Positions 46,875-56,002 of a DNA stretch of 64,000 nucleotides are shown here, one piece after another. Source of the DNA: Pelagomonas calceolata. Its lineage: Eukaryota > Sar > Pelagophyceae > Pelagomonadales > Pelagomonadaceae. Under the pieces are notes generated by a model. It had not been told where the DNA came from. It searched no databases and worked only from the letters and a program-made list of their open reading frames with translations. The position numbers were made by a program, and so were the translations under genes. The stretch covers positions 4,492,501 to 4,556,500 of the forward strand of contig CAKKNE010000002.1 in NCBI GenBank assembly GCA_918797485.1, written 5' to 3'. Position 1 is the stretch's first letter. Each line of letters begins with the position of its first letter.

Positions 46875-48278
46875 ATGCGCCACGTGCTAATGCTCGCCCT
46901 CGCTATCAGGCGAGCCTCCACCCTGCTGCCGCCTGCAGCACCGACGCTGCGCACCGCACGCTTCGCGACGGACGCGTCGAGAGCCCTGGAGCGGCGCTTC
47001 GACGCCGCCCTGAGAGACGACTGCGGCGTCCGCGCGAACGATACCGTGGTCGCTGCCATCTCCGGCGGCGTCGATAGCACGTGTCTCTTGCATTTGCTCG
47101 CGCGGGCCGAGTGCCGAGTGAAGGTCGTGACCTTCGACCACCGCCAGCGCGGCGCCGCCTCGACGGAGGACGCGGCCTTCGTGCGGCGCCTCGCGGCGCG
47201 CTACGGTTTGGAATGCGACACGCACGTCTGGGAGGGCGACAAGGGCACTGCAAATGAGTTCCGCGACTGGCGCCGTCGGACGCTTCTTGAGACAGAAGGC
47301 GACCACGTCGCGACGGCGCACCATGCTGATGATGAAACAGAACTGTTCCTGCTGCGGCTGGCGCGCGGCGCGCGCCTGACCAAGGTGCTGGGCGGCATGC
47401 GCATGCGGAAGCCGCCCTTCGTCCGGCCTTTACTAAGGGAGCCGAAGAGCGAACTGAGGAAGTACCTCGAGGATAATAACGAAGAGTGGCGCGACGACGC
47501 GTCGAACGCCGACCCAAGTTACGGGAAGCGGAACCGGGCGCGCCTCGAGGTCGTGCCGCCCCTGGATGCGCTCTGCGAAGGCGGCCTCTCCTCGAAACTG
47601 GATAATTTGAGGCGCCAGGCTGAGGCCGTGCAGGCCTGGATCGACGCCGAAGCCGATACCGTGCTCGCCGCGCGGCGCTCGGGCGCGCTGCCCCTGGCGA
47701 CTTATCGGGAGGCGCCGGAGCCCGTGCGCCTCGAGGTGCTGGACCGCCTCGCGGCCGACGCCGCGGCGACGGACGGGAGCTACGCGGTGCCGTACGCCGT
47801 GCTCTGCGACGCCGACGCGAAGCTCTGTGGTGGCGAGGCGGCGTGGACGCTGCACCTGCCGCGCGGCGTTTTGTTGAGGGTCGGCCACGGCGCGCTGTCG
47901 TGCGCGGAGCCCCCGCCTTCGAGAAGCGTCGGTCGCGTCCGCGTCGACGGGCGGCTCGGGCATCTGTCCGTGGCCCTAGATAGGGGCCTCGCCGTGCCGG
48001 CGCCGGCCGACGGGGCCCTGGAGCTGCGGCCGCGGCAGGCCGGCGACCGCTTCCGCGCGCCGTGGCGCGACGGCCCGCAGAAGCTCTCGACGGTGCTGCG
48101 CGGCCAGCGCATTCGCGACGCGGACGACCGCGCCGCGACGGTCGTGCTCGCCTGCGGGGAGCGCGTCCTCGCCGCGTTCCCGCCGGGCGGCGACGCGCTC
48201 GTCTGCGCGGCCGAGGACGGCGACGGGGAGGTGCTCGTGGACGTCGCGTCGACTTCGTCGATGGCGGGTGATGCGTAG
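46875..48278 (+). CDS. TILS: tRNA(Ile)-lysidine synthase, organellar TilS
   Basis: 467 residues. Arg/Ala/Ser-rich presequence without acidic residues up to about 33, fitting a mitochondrial or plastid transit peptide. PP-loop VVAAISGGVDSTCLLHLLAR (SGGVDS at 63-68), VTFDHRQRGAASTEDAAF, HVATAHHADDETELFLLRLA (the N-type PP-ATPase hallmark) and YGKRNRARLEVVP. The C-terminal tRNA-binding part contains LELRPRQAGDRFRAPW. TilS converts C34 of tRNA-Ile(CAU) to lysidine so that AUA is read as Ile, needed for organelle-encoded tRNAs. Intronless; the 3' end reaches into the leader of the next gene. Confidence 0.9.
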   Translation: MRHVLMLALAIRRASTLLPPAAPTLRTARFATDASRALERRFDAALRDDCGVRANDTVVAAISGGVDSTCLLHLLARAECRVKVVTFDHRQRGAASTEDAAFVRRLAARYGLECDTHVWEGDKGTANEFRDWRRRTLLETEGDHVATAHHADDETELFLLRLARGARLTKVLGGMRMRKPPFVRPLLREPKSELRKYLEDNNEEWRDDASNADPSYGKRNRARLEVVPPLDALCEGGLSSKLDNLRRQAEAVQAWIDAEADTVLAARRSGALPLATYREAPEPVRLEVLDRLAADAAATDGSYAVPYAVLCDADAKLCGGEAAWTLHLPRGVLLRVGHGALSCAEPPPSRSVGRVRVDGRLGHLSVALDRGLAVPAPADGALELRPRQAGDRFRAPWRDGPQKLSTVLRGQRIRDADDRAATVVLACGERVLAAFPPGGDALVCAAEDGDGEVLVDVASTSSMAGDA

Positions 48279-48292
48279 AGGTGTGTTTTTGT

Positions 48293-48311
48293 CTAGAGAT
48301 AGAGTCACTAG
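48293..48311. promoter_or_regulatory. Possible degenerate CTAG dyad
   Basis: CTAGAGATAGAGTCACTAG, 62 bp upstream of the next start in the short spacer after TilS. Symmetric CTAG ends like the dyads, but the interior differs. Weak. Confidence 0.3.
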
Positions 48312-48372
48312 AGCAACTCTGCCCAGCCTCCGACTAGCCTCCACAGCAAAACGCAGCTTGCTGGACTTACAG

Positions 48373-49134
48373 ATGGCCGAAAGGGTCTATCGCATCCCCG
48401 GGCCGCTGGAGAGCTTCGCTTCCTGGCCCGCGTGGCAGCGAGAAGTGCACCTCACCCACTGCTGCCAATTTTGCAGGGATCCATTCACATGCCCTCTTTT
48501 TGCCAGCCTCAAAGTATGCGCTAGGTGTGGACAGAAGGGCTGTTCGGATTGCGTTAGAGGCTGCGACGATTGCTCTGAATGGGGGGGTCCCGACTGCGAC
48601 TGCGACCAGGACGACGTCCTCGAGTACGGGTGCACTTGCCAGCGGTCCACGCCCCGCTACTGCTATGAGTGTCACCATGGACCTTTACAGCAAGTGCACT
48701 GCGGCAAGGTTGTCTGCGCCAGGCACCTCAAATGGCACGACGACACCGCGGAGGCCTGCGCGCACACTCACCACTGGAGGTCCAAAGGCTGCTGCGACTG
48801 TATTCTCCATCAGCGCAAGTGCCGCGACACGCTGGTGCGCGAGGTGGAACGCAATCTATTGCTCGGTGCCAAGGACCGCGCCGCGCCGGCCAAGGACGCG
48901 CCGAAGGCGACGGTCGTGCTCGATCGGCTCGTGCGGAGCGGCCAGGAGCCGATGGCGAGCGTCGTGCTCGACTTTGCGGGCGGCCGGCGCAACAACGGGC
49001 CGCGCAGCAGAATGCCAAGGCCGAAGTTGAGGGCCAAGAAGGATACGAGAATGAAGGCGCCCCGGAAGATGCTCGCCAAGCTGAACGGTCCCTGGCCGGA
49101 GAAGCCCCGACGCGTGGTCGAGGGGCGCTTGTAA
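48373..49134 (+). CDS. Cys/His-rich protein of unknown function
   Basis: 253 residues. N-terminal two thirds hold many paired Cys/His: HCCQFCRDPFTCPLF, CARCGQKGCSDCVRGCDDC, DCDCDQDDVLEYGCTCQ, RYCYECHHGPLQQVHCGKVV and CARHLKWHDD, consistent with several zinc-binding sites of B-box/FYVE-like spacing but no named domain. The C-terminal 80 residues are basic (RPKLRAKKDTRMKAPRKML). Start at MAERVYRIPG; a Met at 48268 is in frame but would overlap TilS. Confidence 0.65.
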   Translation: MAERVYRIPGPLESFASWPAWQREVHLTHCCQFCRDPFTCPLFASLKVCARCGQKGCSDCVRGCDDCSEWGGPDCDCDQDDVLEYGCTCQRSTPRYCYECHHGPLQQVHCGKVVCARHLKWHDDTAEACAHTHHWRSKGCCDCILHQRKCRDTLVREVERNLLLGAKDRAAPAKDAPKATVVLDRLVRSGQEPMASVVLDFAGGRRNNGPRSRMPRPKLRAKKDTRMKAPRKMLAKLNGPWPEKPRRVVEGRL

Positions 49135-49308
49135 TGTGCAGTATTATTTAGATTTGAGACGCCTCCTGCGGCTCGCGGGAGAGCCATGCTCTCCCGGCTT
49201 TTGTGCTCCCACACGCGATTCGGTACGCCCAGCGCTGCCTAAAAGCCATTAATAGAGGCACCCCGCCGTCGTGGGGCTGCCCGTAACGATCAGCACGATG
49301 GGGCAGCG

Positions 49309-50820
49309 ATGATCATTGGCCTCAGATGCGAGCTGGAGGGCCGGCGGCCGCCAGTCACGTTCTCGGACGACGCCTCCGTCGGGACCATGAGCACGCTCGG
49401 ATCGCCCTACCGGCGGGCGACGGTCACCATTTCGGATGACGCGAGCGTGGGCTCCTACTCGACGTGGTCGACGTGGGGCAGCCCACCGGCGCTGTCCGAG
49501 GAGGAGCTGGCGGCCCGGCGAGCGGCGCGGCAGCGGCGGCGCGCCGCGCACGCCGTCGCGCAGCAGCTCGACTTCATGTACCAAGAAAGGGAAGCGTACC
49601 GCCGCGACGCGCCGCTGCGGCGCAAGCGCGCGCTGGCGAGGAAGGGTCCTGGCGACTTTGGATTAAAAGTGCCGGAGCTCGCGCCGCGGCCCGTGACGCC
49701 CGTTTTACCCGTTGGCAACACTATGACGGGTCTGACCACCAAGGGGCGCAAAAAGAATGCACAACTCGAGCTCAAAGCCGCCGCGGCGTTTCTGGAGAGA
49801 GGCGGCAAGGCCGAGGCCGTCGCGCGGGCCGCCGCCAAGTTCAAGAAAGTGGGCAAGCTCCGCACCGTGAGCCGCGGATCGCGCACGCGCGCCCCGCGGC
49901 TCACGAACATGAGGCGGGAACTTCCGGAGCCGGCGCCGCAGCCCGAGCCCGCTCCCCTCTTAGATTCGCGGCGCCTCGAACGGCGCTTAAAACGCGACGT
50001 CGCCAACTTGCACAAAGCGAAGCCGAGCCCGACGCATCTCAAGGCGAAGCGTGGTCGCGCCCACGCGCTGCGGCTGCGACGGCGCCTCAAGGCGGCGCTC
50101 GGCGACGCCGTGCTCGTGTCCGGCGGTGGAGATGCGAATCTAAGGCGAGAACGGGCGTTCCTCGACGCGCTGTCGCCGACGGGCATCGCCAATGATCAAC
50201 AGCGCATGGCCGCCGGTGACTTCCGCGACGCCCTCGCGAAGCGACTGGATTACCGCATCGACCACGGCGCGGCGAGCGACCTGGCCGCGTTCTTCGGCGG
50301 GCACGACGTGCGTTTGCCCGACGTGCCGGGCGGGTTGCAACGGGCGGCGCGCCTGGACGCAGAGAAATTCTGCGGTGCGATCGTCCGCGGCGTCGCGCGT
50401 CGCGCGTCGATCGAGGCCGTAGCGCGGGAGGAAGAGTTGGAGGCAGCAACTGCGCGACACCTGGAGTGGCGGGCGGCGAACAAAAGAAAGCGGAAGGAGC
50501 GCCGGCGCCGCCGGAAGTTCGACGCGAGTGCCACCCTCAGCGACCTGCGGGCGGCCGAGGCCATGGTCACTCGCGGCGACGAAGACATGCGGATAACTCG
50601 GAAACTCGGCAAGGCCATCGCGGCGCGCTTGGATCCCTCCCACCCGCGGCAGGTGCGCACGGCAAAGCTCCTCGCGCCGCCCGACCCGCGCCGGGGCGGC
50701 ATCTTGCACGACGCGCCGAGCCCCTTCCTGACGAGCGCGTCGGCGCCGTGGGAGTACAAGGACTTCGCCGACTTGCCCGAAGCTGATCAGCGGATATTAG
50801 CCGGGTTGATAAGTACATAG
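49309..50820 (+). CDS. Basic, helical protein of unknown function
   Basis: 503 residues, strongly Arg/Ala-rich. N-terminal internal duplication: VTFSDDASVGTMST at about 21-34 and VTISDDASVGSYST at about 39-52. Later segments: LARKGPGDFGLKVPELAP, NTMTGLTTKGRKKNAQL, a positively charged helical stretch (RRLKRDVANLHKAKPSPT), and a less charged part (DFRDALAKRLDYRIDHGAAS). No known domain. Possibly nucleic-acid binding, inferred from charge only. Stops 9 bp from the stop of the convergent gene. Confidence 0.55.
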   Translation: MIIGLRCELEGRRPPVTFSDDASVGTMSTLGSPYRRATVTISDDASVGSYSTWSTWGSPPALSEEELAARRAARQRRRAAHAVAQQLDFMYQEREAYRRDAPLRRKRALARKGPGDFGLKVPELAPRPVTPVLPVGNTMTGLTTKGRKKNAQLELKAAAAFLERGGKAEAVARAAAKFKKVGKLRTVSRGSRTRAPRLTNMRRELPEPAPQPEPAPLLDSRRLERRLKRDVANLHKAKPSPTHLKAKRGRAHALRLRRRLKAALGDAVLVSGGGDANLRRERAFLDALSPTGIANDQQRMAAGDFRDALAKRLDYRIDHGAASDLAAFFGGHDVRLPDVPGGLQRAARLDAEKFCGAIVRGVARRASIEAVAREEELEAATARHLEWRAANKRKRKERRRRRKFDASATLSDLRAAEAMVTRGDEDMRITRKLGKAIAARLDPSHPRQVRTAKLLAPPDPRRGGILHDAPSPFLTSASAPWEYKDFADLPEADQRILAGLIST

Positions 50821-50828
50821 CACACAAG

Positions 50829-52610
50829 TTACACCGTCTGGCCCAGCGGCACGGCCTTGTTCGTCCAGTTGATCAGCGAGTTGTGCACCCCCAAACCCTT
50901 CGGCCGCACGACGCCGTCCACGTCCACATACTCGTCGTCGGCGATGGCGTCCTCCAGGTCCTCCTCGTCGTCCGAGAAGACGACGGGCGACTGGCTCGCG
51001 ACCGCGTCCCGCGCGCGCCCCAGGTCCGTCTTGACCACATTCTTCGCGATACATGCATGGGCCGCCTGCTCCTTGAGCGCGTGGAAGAGCTCGGGGCAAC
51101 GGGACAAAGCAGAATTGATGATTTGCGCACTCAGGACGCCGTCGCCCAGAAGCCCATTCACCATGGGCCGCAGCCGCAATTCCAGAAGCGTCTTTATGGA
51201 ATGGCGTTCGTCGTCCGACTTACTCGCGACGCAGAAGAGCTGCGACAAGTCATCGACGCCCCCTCCACTTCTCTCGAAAAGCTCAAGCAGCCCGGGCAGC
51301 TTGGCTTCCAGAGGCTCCCTCCTCGACGTACCGGGATAGGTGTCCGCCAGCAACCGCAACGCGAGTAATAAGCCCAGCGCGTTCAGACCGTCGTCGCCAC
51401 CAAAGTGCTCCCAGAGCGCTTCGAAGTGGTCACCGTTGAGGCTGGCCACAGCCGCGCGGAAGTTCGACCGTGACACGGTCTTCTTAGCATCAAACAAGTC
51501 CGCCACCTTCACTAGCAAAGGCGCCTCCGCCTCAATAACGGTCCTATCCAACAAAAAGTGGAGCTCGCACGCCCTTAAAAAAGCCTTCAGTGCCTGCCAC
51601 TTGAGCTGGGCCTTTCTATCGTCCTTTCGAAACCGCTCCAGCTGGACCCTTCTGATAACCTCCTCCCGCGTCTCGTTCCGCTCCAGGATCAGATTTTTGC
51701 CGGACTGGTGGTAGACGTGCGTATCATCATTTGTGTTTGTTGGAGGGCGCTTCGATGGAGCCGACCTAGGACGCCTTGTTGTCAAGAGGGGCTGCCGCTT
51801 CAGGGGCCGCGCGCTGTGGAAGTCGTGCGTGGCTTTGGTCTGGCGGTGTTGCCTTCGCGCCCGCGGGTCCACGTGCTGCGGGCCGCGCGGCACGGGCTCG
51901 CGCCCATCGACCAAATGGCCGTACGTGTCCCTGCGAATGGAGGCGGACTTGGGCCTCGCCCGACTCCGTCGCAGCCGTTCCTTTTTGCGACGCCCGACTT
52001 CGGCTAACGTAGCCGTGGTCTGCGACGAGTAGAACTCGGACCCGCGGAACGTTTCCTTGAGCACGTTTTTGGCAAATGCCCCGGCGCCGGGGAAGCGCGC
52101 CTCGTCGGGCCAGCACCGACACGAGAATGTTGTACTTGGACCGGCCACATAGCCCAGCGTCTCGTTCCTCAGAGGAGGCGCCCACTCGTCCGCTAATAAT
52201 GACACGGACGCCGCCTCGAAGCTTGTGACCGATGGCACTCCTTTATTGGTACGGTCCGCGGACCGCCTCACTATGGTCGAGGCGCCCCTCCCTCCATACC
52301 GATACGCGGCGCCCCGCATACTCCCGGGCGGCACCACGGCGTTGCCCGCGTAGAAGTGGCCCTCCCTCCCGACAACGGGGCGCGGTTCCGTTCGCTGGTG
52401 GTGGTAGGCGAAGAGTCTTTCATGTAAATCGACCGGCACCGGTTCGGGCGCCGGCTTTTGTTCTGGTATCGGAGGCGGTGCGGGCTTCTTCCTCCGAATC
52501 TTGCGCAGCAGCGGGTCGCGCGTCGAACAGCCATAAAGCCGCGCGCGCCGCAGGGTCTCTGTCCGAGGCTTGTACTCCGCATATGAGCGTGGGGCTGCTG
52601 GTCCACCCAT
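50829..52610 (-). CDS. Large protein of unknown function with helical C-terminus
   Basis: 593 residues. N-terminus Pro/Arg-rich (KIRRKKPAPPPIPEQKPAPE), then an alternation of basic linkers and short Trp/Tyr motifs. Residues 330-560 are helical: RRVQLERFRKDDRKAQLKWQ, LLVKVADLFDAKKTVSRSNF and LRLLADTYPGTSRREPLE, spaced somewhat like EF-hand or calponin-type repeats but without clear ligands. An acidic patch, FSDDEEDLEDAIADDEYVDV, precedes the end. Family not recognised. Convergent neighbour overlaps nothing. Confidence 0.5.
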   Translation of the reverse strand: MGGPAAPRSYAEYKPRTETLRRARLYGCSTRDPLLRKIRRKKPAPPPIPEQKPAPEPVPVDLHERLFAYHHQRTEPRPVVGREGHFYAGNAVVPPGSMRGAAYRYGGRGASTIVRRSADRTNKGVPSVTSFEAASVSLLADEWAPPLRNETLGYVAGPSTTFSCRCWPDEARFPGAGAFAKNVLKETFRGSEFYSSQTTATLAEVGRRKKERLRRSRARPKSASIRRDTYGHLVDGREPVPRGPQHVDPRARRQHRQTKATHDFHSARPLKRQPLLTTRRPRSAPSKRPPTNTNDDTHVYHQSGKNLILERNETREEVIRRVQLERFRKDDRKAQLKWQALKAFLRACELHFLLDRTVIEAEAPLLVKVADLFDAKKTVSRSNFRAAVASLNGDHFEALWEHFGGDDGLNALGLLLALRLLADTYPGTSRREPLEAKLPGLLELFERSGGGVDDLSQLFCVASKSDDERHSIKTLLELRLRPMVNGLLGDGVLSAQIINSALSRCPELFHALKEQAAHACIAKNVVKTDLGRARDAVASQSPVVFSDDEEDLEDAIADDEYVDVDGVVRPKGLGVHNSLINWTNKAVPLGQTV

Positions 52611-53088
52611 TTTGCGGCTGCCCCGCGCGCACGGCTGGCGTGTGTCGGTGCTCTCGGCGCTTCTCGCGGCACTGAGCCTGCTCGCACAGCTTGTATAATC
52701 TGCGCTGCGTCCAGCGCCTCCCGCGCGCGGCCGTGCAACATCAGACCTCGGAGCTATCTCGAGCGAGACGTCCCGACCGGCTCTGTGGAGCCGTGATCGT
52801 CAGAGAGGGAGCTGCTCGAAAAAGCTAGTAGCTCCGAGCACCAGGCCATCCGAGCTCGTAAATTGAGCGCGGCTCGTACGCGTCGGGCAGCCCCCCCTGC
52901 TCGGGCAGCCCACGCGTCGTTGCACGCCTCGCTGCGGCCCGGCCCCGGCTTGGGCGCAGAACGCGCGCCGCCGCCCCTGCGGCAGCCCTGAAACTAAACT
53001 TTCGCACAGCTGCGCGTCGGCCTCGGCTGTGGCCTGAACCAGAGGGCGCCGCCGCCCCCGCCAGCCTGAAACTAAACTTTCGCACGCC
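52611..53088. other. Upstream spacer with a tandem duplication
   Basis: 478 bp between divergent genes; holds the repeat listed separately. A weak CTAG-like pair (AAAAGCTAGTAGCTCC near 52822) is not counted as a dyad. Confidence 0.4.
52987..53085. repeat. Tandem duplication ending at the start codon
   Basis: CTGAAACTAAACTTTCGCAC occurs at about 52988-53007 and again at 53066-53085, 78 bp apart, with the flanking GC-rich sequence also roughly repeated. The second copy ends 3 bases before the ATG, so the duplication covers the leader and probably the start-site region. Confidence 0.65.
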
Positions 53089-55878
53089 ATGCCGCCGGGC
53101 CGCAAGCCGGAGCCGGTCGCCACGGCCGCGGCCATCGCCGCCATCGTCGAGGAGACCCATCAAAAGGAGTACCGGCCCATCCTCCAGGCGTTGGACGTGC
53201 GGCTCGCCGCGACGCGCGAGGGCCAAAAGAAGGAAAGGTACCGCGTCTTGGTCAGCGACGGCACGCACTTTTTGAGATGCATCGCCGCGGAGGCGCTGGC
53301 GCCGCTTTGTGCGGAGACTGGCACTCTCAAAAAGGGCTGCCTGATCCAGCTGAAGCAGTGGCGCGTCACTCGCATCCAGACGCGAGCGGTCATTGTGCTG
53401 CTGGACGTGGAAGTTGTCTGTGGCCCCTTGGCGAAGATCGGCGCGCCGGTGAACTACGCGGCCCCCGAGGAGATCAAGAAGGAGCAACTTAAACAATCGT
53501 CGTCCCAGGGCTACCAGGATTTGGCCGAGGACGTGGTGTTGGGCATCGCGCGGGCCATGGGCGCCATGCGGCCCGGCGGCCCGTCGCAGGCGGGGGCCGG
53601 GCCCACGGCGCAGCGCGAGATCACCTCCAAAAGCTACCAGATGGACATTGCGCGGGACGTCGCGGCCCTGGACGCGGCGCTCGACGCCGGCATCGCGCGG
53701 CCGCGGGACGCGGACTGCGCGGCGCGAGCGGCGAATGTCAGGGACGCCGCGGCTGCGGGTGCGCCCGCGGGCACGTCGGAGAAGGCCCGGAACGTGTTGC
53801 GGAGGACCGTCGCGCGGCATCTGGCGGGCTGCCGCGACGACGCGGACCCGGACCAGAACGACGGGCCCCTGCCGTTGGCCGCGTTTGCTGCCTTAGATGC
53901 TCTCAGACACACCGCAACCTCCGTCGACGACGTCTCCGAGGCGTCGGCGAAGGATGCCGAAGCCTTAGCTCGGTTGGCCCGGCGCGTCCACCACCACGAC
54001 TTTTTGCTGAGGCCCTCGGCCCTTGGTTTATTAGCGTCGGTCGCCGCGAGACAAGAAGCGCGCCACGCCAAGGTCAAGGAGGCCGCGCGCAACGGCAAGC
54101 CGCCGTCGCCAAGTGATCGAGCTTTGTTTGATGAGTTAAGACGCTGCGCGCAGTGCGTCCTTTCTCGTTTGCTGGCGTGGCCTGAACGAGCGGCGCGATC
54201 GCGGGCCGTCATCGAGGCTAGTAACAAGAAGACGGCGGAAGATGATGCTGGAGGTGCCTTGGCTTTCTACGACGCCATTGCTTGTGGGGAGGCTTTACGA
54301 GCTCTCTCGCTGTTGGGAAGGCTGGGCGTCGTCGGCGCGACGGCGGATCAGACCGATAGCGCGCCGTTAGTTGCGCTCTTGGGCGACCGGAGCGCCGTCG
54401 CCGAAGGTCTGGCCGCGACGGACGACCCCGTCGCGGCGGCCAAGGCGCCGGCCAAGGCTACTGTTGGAAGAGCTGTCGCAGCGTGTTTGCGGGCGGCGTG
54501 CGAAGGCGAGGCCTGGGAACCCAGAAGGCCCGGCGACGATGATGAAAGGCAGTTGTGGCTCGACGACGTCGCCGCGCACGACGGGCCCCGCTTACTGTTA
54601 GAGCTTTTACTATCGCGAGAAGATGCCAACGGCGTCGAGGACTGCGGTTGCGACGATGCGTTTGAGATATTGTCGGCGCTAGCGCGAGTGCCACGGCACC
54701 AGGGCGCGGTCGTCGAGAGAATCGTGCGGAGGGTGGGAGGCGGTGTTTTCAGCGCACATGCGGCGGGCATGGCCCTGTATCAAATGGTCGACGGCTCGAC
54801 CCATAAAAAGGGCGAACTTGCGATCTTGACAGCACTGGAGGCCATCCGCGAACGCGCCCGCACGTGCCGGAACGGCGCCGACTTTAATAAGAGAAAGGGC
54901 ATCAAGCCCATCAAGAACGGCGAAGAACTGAAGAAAGCAAGTGCCGAGGCCGACGCGGCCATGGCCGAATTGCTCGCCGAGGAGGACCGCGAAAAGGAAT
55001 CTAAGAAGAAGAAAAAGAAGAAGAAGAAGCCCCCGTCGTTGGACGAGAAGCCTCCCGTCGTCGTGGAGCCTACGCCTGAAGAATCGGAAGGCGAGGACGA
55101 GTCGGATGATGACGTCGATTTATTGGCCTTCGCGGGCGGGCGGGCCGCCCAGCAGGTCCGGCAACAACGAGAAAAGAAGAAGGCCGCCGAGGTCAAGGAC
55201 GAGCCCAAGCCGGTGGTGGAAGAGAAGAAGCCCCGCGCGTCCAAGGCCGAGCGCCGGCGCCAGGCGAAATTGGAACGCGAGAAGTCCGAGCAGCGCAAGC
55301 GCGACAAGGAGGAGCGCCTCGCGCGCGAGCGCGCCCAGGCCGAGCAGCGGCGCCGGTCCGCCGAGGGGCGGGCCCGGGCCCAGGCCGAGAAAATACAAGC
55401 GCCCCCTCCAAAGGCCGTCGCGCCGCCGCCGGTCCAGGCCTGGGGCGGCGCCGCGTCTCAGAAGCCCGAGCCTTCTTTTAGTTTGAATGACGACTTTCCG
55501 CCTCCTTCTGCACCAGCGTCGCCGCCCGCGCCTGCGCGCCTCCTGGACCTCTCGGCGTCGCGACCGCTGCAGCCCGCGGCGGCGGCGCGCGCCGCCGACG
55601 ACGTCGACGATTTGTTACGAGCGGCCATGGACGTGACACTGGACGACAGCGACCCGCGCGTGCCTACGCGCCGCGCCGCTGCGCCGATTGGACCGCCGGG
55701 AGTTGGGGCCATCGGCCGCGCGCCGGGCCGGCCGCCAGTCGATGAACCGCCGCCGTCGTGGGGTTTTGGCTCAACGGGGCCGCAGCTCGGTGCCGTGGGG
55801 CTGCCGTGGGCGGGTCTGGCCGGCGTGCGGCCGGAGAATCCGGCGGTCGCGAACCCGTCACCGTTCGGTGGCTTTTGA
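53089..55878 (+). CDS. RPA70N-domain protein with helical body and Lys-rich coiled tail
   Basis: 929 residues. Residues about 27-110 match the N-terminal OB fold of replication protein A large subunit (RPA70N): PILQALDVRLAATREGQKKE, YRVLVSDGTHFLRCIAAEAL, LKKGCLIQLKQWRVTRIQTR and IVLLDVEVV. The RPA DNA-binding OB folds do not follow; instead there is a 450-residue helical, ARM/HEAT-like region (PLPLAAFAALDALRHTA and others), a run of ten lysines, an acidic patch (EGEDESDDDVDLLAF), a long Lys/Arg/Glu coiled coil and a Pro/Ala/Gly tail. RPA70N binds repair and checkpoint proteins, so this may be a genome-maintenance adaptor. Intronless. Confidence 0.75.
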   Translation: MPPGRKPEPVATAAAIAAIVEETHQKEYRPILQALDVRLAATREGQKKERYRVLVSDGTHFLRCIAAEALAPLCAETGTLKKGCLIQLKQWRVTRIQTRAVIVLLDVEVVCGPLAKIGAPVNYAAPEEIKKEQLKQSSSQGYQDLAEDVVLGIARAMGAMRPGGPSQAGAGPTAQREITSKSYQMDIARDVAALDAALDAGIARPRDADCAARAANVRDAAAAGAPAGTSEKARNVLRRTVARHLAGCRDDADPDQNDGPLPLAAFAALDALRHTATSVDDVSEASAKDAEALARLARRVHHHDFLLRPSALGLLASVAARQEARHAKVKEAARNGKPPSPSDRALFDELRRCAQCVLSRLLAWPERAARSRAVIEASNKKTAEDDAGGALAFYDAIACGEALRALSLLGRLGVVGATADQTDSAPLVALLGDRSAVAEGLAATDDPVAAAKAPAKATVGRAVAACLRAACEGEAWEPRRPGDDDERQLWLDDVAAHDGPRLLLELLLSREDANGVEDCGCDDAFEILSALARVPRHQGAVVERIVRRVGGGVFSAHAAGMALYQMVDGSTHKKGELAILTALEAIRERARTCRNGADFNKRKGIKPIKNGEELKKASAEADAAMAELLAEEDREKESKKKKKKKKKPPSLDEKPPVVVEPTPEESEGEDESDDDVDLLAFAGGRAAQQVRQQREKKKAAEVKDEPKPVVEEKKPRASKAERRRQAKLEREKSEQRKRDKEERLARERAQAEQRRRSAEGRARAQAEKIQAPPPKAVAPPPVQAWGGAASQKPEPSFSLNDDFPPPSAPASPPAPARLLDLSASRPLQPAAAARAADDVDDLLRAAMDVTLDDSDPRVPTRRAAAPIGPPGVGAIGRAPGRPPVDEPPPSWGFGSTGPQLGAVGLPWAGLAGVRPENPAVANPSPFGGF

Positions 55879-56002
55879 GACCATCTTTTGCCCTCAAAGG
55901 GCGTTGGTTAATTCATATTTTGAGTGCATTTTTGCGCGTTGCTAGAATTACAGGCACAGGTGCTTATGCTCACAGTGTGCAGCGAATGGTGCAGCTGGCC
56001 CG

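Noticed and set aside
52820-52840. CTAG dyad candidate GCTAGTAGC
   Set aside because: Half-site spacing and flanks do not fit the 13-copy consensus.
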